A DNA stretch of 8,020 bases from Lachnospiraceae bacterium (GTDB lineage: Bacteria; Bacillota; Clostridia; Lachnospirales; Lachnospiraceae): the NCBI GenBank assembly GCA_021202715.1, contig JAJQCL010000153.1:1-8020 (forward strand). The letters run 5' to 3'. The notes beneath the pieces were generated by a model. The model saw nothing but the letters and a program-made list of their open reading frames with translations. It searched no databases and was not told the DNA's origin. This document shows positions 4,878 through 8,020 of this stretch, one piece after another; positions within the stretch are counted from its first letter, which is position 1; each line of letters opens with the position of its first letter. Both the position numbers and the translations under genes were made by a program.

Positions 4878-5367
4878 ATGTACTGGATTTCTTCCCATTC
4901 ATCCAATCCAAAATTGTTTCTACAGTCTGCGTCCACTGTTCTTCCTGCGTGATGCTTGCGACGCCGTCTCCGCTTTGTACACCATAGCAGCCGAACCCGG
5001 CGTGATTGCCGCCGTCGATGCAGATCTCCGTGTAGTCCTCGGCATACTGCCGTCCGGTCTCCAGTTTCTCAATGCTCAGAACGCCGTCCTCGTTGCCGTA
5101 GATCGCCAGCACAGGAAGATCGTCCAGTGACTTCGTGGCATATGCTGCCAGAAGAACCACGCCGTTCAAATCCTCCGTATGACCTGCGGTATAGGATGCA
5201 GCCATTGCCCCGCCCAGAGAATGGCCGGAGATGTACCAGCTCTCATACGAGTACGCAGACAGAATATCATCTGCCCGGTTCATTCCGAAGATCGCCAGAT
5301 TGTACGGCATCTCCAGCAGGAAACAGTCCATTCCGTTTTCCGCAAGCTCCATCATGATGGGTGCATG
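4876..5367 (-). pseudogene. Alpha/beta hydrolase, N-terminally truncated
   Basis: The frame encodes the C-terminal two-thirds of a small alpha/beta hydrolase. Counting from the ATG at 5355, the nucleophile elbow GHSLGG is at 44-49 (Ser46), a GNEDGV aspartate at Asp90, and GGNHAGFG with His118, so the catalytic triad is intact. Family members normally have about 100 more residues upstream, including the oxyanion-hole strand (FYPGG type) leading into YAPLM; here homology begins at HAPIMMELAE and an in-frame TAA lies at 5399-5397. The start has no well-spaced ribosome site. AAGGAG at 5383-5378 instead precedes a four-codon ATG frame (5366) whose TGA overlaps this ATG, so weak coupled translation is possible. 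GC is visibly higher than in the adjoining sacsin-like piece, marking a junction at about 5368-5412. It is probably non-functional. Confidence 0.78.
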
Positions 5368-5412
5368 CCTTATAGTTCTCCTTTGGTATGTAGATTAAAT
5401 GATCCTCCTCAA

Positions 5413-6444
5413 TTACAGATATCCGCTAATGTCATTTATTGGCAAAAACAAAATTAGCTGGTCATTACTATCAAATGCGGCGACAGCCTTGCCATTCTGA
5501 TCTAAAAATACTGGTTTAGTTCGGCAAATCTCTTTCCTGTGCTTAGTTTCAGACAGCCACTTGTAAAATCTGTGTAGCCATTCAATAGTTTGATTTTCAA
5601 TAAACTCTGCGCTGATACCTTTAATGCTTTCAAGAGGCTGTCTAATGCCACGGCTACGTATATAAACGAAATCTCTGGAACGACCACCAATAATAACGTC
5701 TTCACTGATATTTGTGCGAACCAGAGAATCAACATATGAAAAGAGAGGAGGATTATTTCGTTGGACTTCATCCCGCCCTAAAGTTGAAAACACCCAATGT
5801 GCATTTTCATTTTCAGTAATATTCCCCAGTTGTTTATTTGTGAACAAAAGTGGTAGCTGAGACACAGACGCCCAATATGCGTCCCTTGAGGATACATATC
5901 CTTCTGTTGAAGGCAGCAATTCTGCCTGCGCAAATTTTTCCTTGATCGCTTGATAAAAAGGCAGAAAGGAGACCTTCCTTTTATCTGTCGGATCACTAAA
6001 ACTGTCAGGATTTACAGGAATAATTGTTACGATATTGTCATCAATTAGGCGAATGGACGCTTTATTACCAATGTCTCGCAAGTACTCAAAGGAGTCTGCT
6101 GCAAGGTTAGCGAGGTATCCAATCATAGTATCGTTGTGTTCTACTCCTGCACGGATGCCCTCACGACTATCAGTGAGAAGAAACGGTGCGTGCAAAACGA
6201 AGTTAAGATTGGTGACTTCCTTCGTCGGGAAAAAGCAAAACGCTGGTTCATTAGTACGTTTTAGATGACCATCAGCGTCCAAGAAAAAGCCGACAGAATA
6301 TCTTCTCTGGCAGTCATCTGTGCGGGAAAACAGCCAAAGATTTTCATCATATAGTTCGTCACCTTCGTTTTGTGTTAAGCATATTTTCTCCGCAATTGTG
6401 TCTCCATAAGCATGTGCCTCTTTTATGAGTGGACGTATGTTTCC
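5413..6444 (-). pseudogene. Sacsin/Hsp90-like ATPase protein, internal fragment
   Basis: An open frame of 343 codons follows the Res stop codon in the same frame (TAA at 6447-6445, then GGA). No ATG or GTG with a ribosome site is present near its beginning; the first candidate is a TTG at 6282. The sequence fits the region after the N-terminal ATPase of sacsin/Hsp90-like proteins: RYSVGFFLDADG (about residues 48-59), PAFCFFPTKE (67-76) and HAPFLLTDSREGI (85-97). The ATP-binding N-box (ELIQNADDA-type) is missing. The C-terminus stops abruptly at FLPINDISGYL, whereas such proteins usually run on for hundreds of residues, so both ends appear lost. It is distinctly more A/T-rich than Res. Full-length relatives are found in restriction and defence neighbourhoods. 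I am confident it is a remnant, less sure of the exact family. Confidence 0.7.
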
Positions 6445-8020
6445 TTATTTTGTCACCAATTTCAACAGCGCATCATAGCTATCCACCACGTCATACACTA
6501 CGCTGCCAGAACTGATTGCTCTGAAATGTTCCTGCGCACAGTGAATCTTGGCTTTTTCGATGTCCCGCAGCTGCATGGATCGCATGGAGCCTTTCGTCTC
6601 CGCCACAAAGTAGATATGCTTCACAGTTCCTTCCTTGAACGCTATCGCCCAGTCCGGGTTATAGTGTCCCACCGGCGTGGAGATATAGAACCCATCCGGT
6701 AGCTTCACATAGACTGCGACAGAATCATTGGTGTCCAACTCCGTGGCGAACTTCTGCTCATTGCTGGAATCGTAGACGATGTGGTCGTACAGGTGGTGTT
6801 TCGCCTTCATAGCGTTGACACCCACCTTGCCCTTGATGGTGGGGTCAGTAAATACTTCCGTGCCGTAATGGTCATCCAGCATATCGTAGGTGATATGCTC
6901 AATGATGGCGGTTGCCTTTTCATCGTTGATGAGGGCAGCGGCTTTGATGATAAATTCTTCCGGGTTGTCCTTAAACTGGTTAAACACGACTTTATCAATT
7001 CCCGCCAGGATAGCGATTACATCTTTCCGGGTCAGGCCGGTTTCCTCCACCAGCTTGCCCACCAAGTCATATTTGACCCCACGGTTTGCGGAAATTTTTG
7101 TCTGGGAGTCCCGTGTAGAGGAGCTTTCCTTCACGAAGGAGGCACCGCTCAGAAGGTCTTCTCTGGACTTAATCTCCTCCATCTGGCCGCTTTCCACCTT
7201 GAAGAAAATCTTGGACACCCGGAGCTTACGGTTCAGCGTGTCAATGGCTTTCTGCACCAGTTCGTCCGTATCAAAATCCACGATATAGACGGACTTGCCG
7301 TTGATGCGCTCCCACAGAGCCTTAAACTGCGGCATGGCCAGCTTGTCCGGGTCAACCTTCAATTCCACGTTGTTGCTGCGGGCGTTCTCCGGCTGCATGG
7401 CCCGGCTGTCATACACGGAATCCACGATGTCAATGACAGAGGCAGCGCTGTCAGCTACTTCCTCGGCCACCTTAATCTCGTTATTTGCCTTGTCTGCATA
7501 ATACTTATCGGTGAGGGTACCTTTCCTGTCTACATAGCCGTTGACAACCATATCAAAATAGATGGCCTGAGCCGTATCACGGTCAATGATTTGCTCGTTG
7601 CCGTTCTCGTCCTTAATGGCCTTACCCACAAACAGGTCGGCGGTGACAGCACGGGGCCGGTCTGCCACGGCGTCGGCCAATTCCGTCTGCAAGCCCTTGG
7701 CAAAGGAATCATAGCTCTCACTGGCAATGACGGTCAGGACGTTGATGTTATGCACGTCATTCCCCAGCACGTTGGTGTCCATGCGTTCGCCGTCCTGATT
7801 GACGCAGAGGCGCAGGCCACGCCCCACCTCCTGACGCTTACGGACATCGCTGCCACTCTGCTTCAGCGTACAGATTTGGAACACATTGGGGTTATCCCAG
7901 CCTTCCCGCAGAGCAGAGTGGGAAAAGACAAAGCGAACGGGGGAACGCTTCGGGTCTCTGTCCAACAGAAGTTCCTTATTCTTCATAATCAGGTCGTAGG
8001 CGTCAATATCGTCGGAAGTT
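6445..8020 (-). CDS. res: Type III restriction endonuclease Res subunit, C-terminal part (runs off right edge)
   Basis: The reading frame is open to the right edge, so the last 524 residues of a protein normally about 900-1000 long are visible. Counting from the Met codon at 7986, helicase motif V lies in SHSALREGWDNPN (22-34) and motif VI in RQEVGRGLRLCVNQ (51-64), typical of the SF2 translocase of type III Res proteins. The C-terminal nuclease has PDWAIAF (Asp445) and VAETKGS (Glu463, Lys465), a PD-(D/E)xK site. The end (VVDSYDALLKLVTK) looks natural for the family. Res works only in complex with a Mod methyltransferase subunit, which would be expected beyond the right edge. The Met at 7986 is internal, because TSDDIDAYDLI precedes it in frame. 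GC is about 52% in a sampled block. Whether the complete gene is intact cannot be judged here. Confidence 0.93.
   Translation of the reverse strand, partial: TSDDIDAYDLIMKNKELLLDRDPKRSPVRFVFSHSALREGWDNPNVFQICTLKQSGSDVRKRQEVGRGLRLCVNQDGERMDTNVLGNDVHNINVLTVIASESYDSFAKGLQTELADAVADRPRAVTADLFVGKAIKDENGNEQIIDRDTAQAIYFDMVVNGYVDRKGTLTDKYYADKANNEIKVAEEVADSAASVIDIVDSVYDSRAMQPENARSNNVELKVDPDKLAMPQFKALWERINGKSVYIVDFDTDELVQKAIDTLNRKLRVSKIFFKVESGQMEEIKSREDLLSGASFVKESSSTRDSQTKISANRGVKYDLVGKLVEETGLTRKDVIAILAGIDKVVFNQFKDNPEEFIIKAAALINDEKATAIIEHITYDMLDDHYGTEVFTDPTIKGKVGVNAMKAKHHLYDHIVYDSSNEQKFATELDTNDSVAVYVKLPDGFYISTPVGHYNPDWAIAFKEGTVKHIYFVAETKGSMRSMQLRDIEKAKIHCAQEHFRAISSGSVVYDVVDSYDALLKLVTK

Noticed and set aside
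6890..7288. Long + strand frame within the Res region.
   Set aside because: It is a shadow of the conserved Res coding strand and shows no domain features.
1..8020. CRISPR array, tRNA, rRNA, insertion sequence or attachment site.
   Set aside because: No regularly repeated spacers, cloverleaf, transposase frame, or paired direct repeats at element ends could be seen; the left and right limits of any mobile element lie outside or have been lost.

Overview
The window looks like accessory DNA from a Clostridia genome, probably Lachnospiraceae. The reasons are strong AGGAGG-type ribosome sites, consensus TTGACA/TATAAT promoters, a relaxase C-terminus of the type carried by integrative elements of gut Firmicutes, and moderate GC. 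No rRNA, tRNA, CRISPR array, transposase or integrase is visible. The family assignments come from reading motifs, not from a search.

Bases 1-1662 form a phage- or ICE-like decision module. A leftward operon encodes an Xre-type repressor (1067-651), an ImmA/IrrE metallopeptidase with a GTG start that overlaps the repressor stop (654-214), and the N-terminus of a DUF3800 protein that runs off the left edge. A rightward operon encodes a 66-aa Cro-like Xre protein (1301-1501) and a 50-aa single-pass membrane protein (1510-1662). Between the two operons, 1081-1134 and 1222-1274 are mirror-image arms. Each arm carries a consensus promoter and TCTGAA repeats. The promoters face each other, so each transcript must cross the other promoter. 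This is the most interesting structure in the window and suggests a bistable switch that combines operator binding with transcriptional interference.

Bases 1679-2258 hold the C-terminal end of a conjugative relaxase that has lost its start and nuclease domain, closed by a strong terminator. This suggests the switch module and the mobilisation remnant are pieces of a decayed or rearranged element.

Bases 2259-4829 read rightward and look intact: an SRAP (YedK/HMCES-type) abasic-site protein (2319-2912), a 112-aa uncharacterised protein with its own promoter and terminator (3061-3399), then a two-gene unit encoding a six-helix membrane protein (3579-4166) and a divergent PlsY-type acyltransferase (4203-4829). 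A 17-bp exact repeat follows both terminators.

Bases 4876-8020 read leftward and are a mosaic of fragments. They hold the C-terminal 524 residues of a type III restriction Res subunit (entering from the right edge), a headless and probably tailless sacsin/Hsp90-like fragment that follows the Res stop in the same frame, and an N-terminally truncated alpha/beta hydrolase. GC shifts at these junctions, so this looks like the eroded edge of a defence island.
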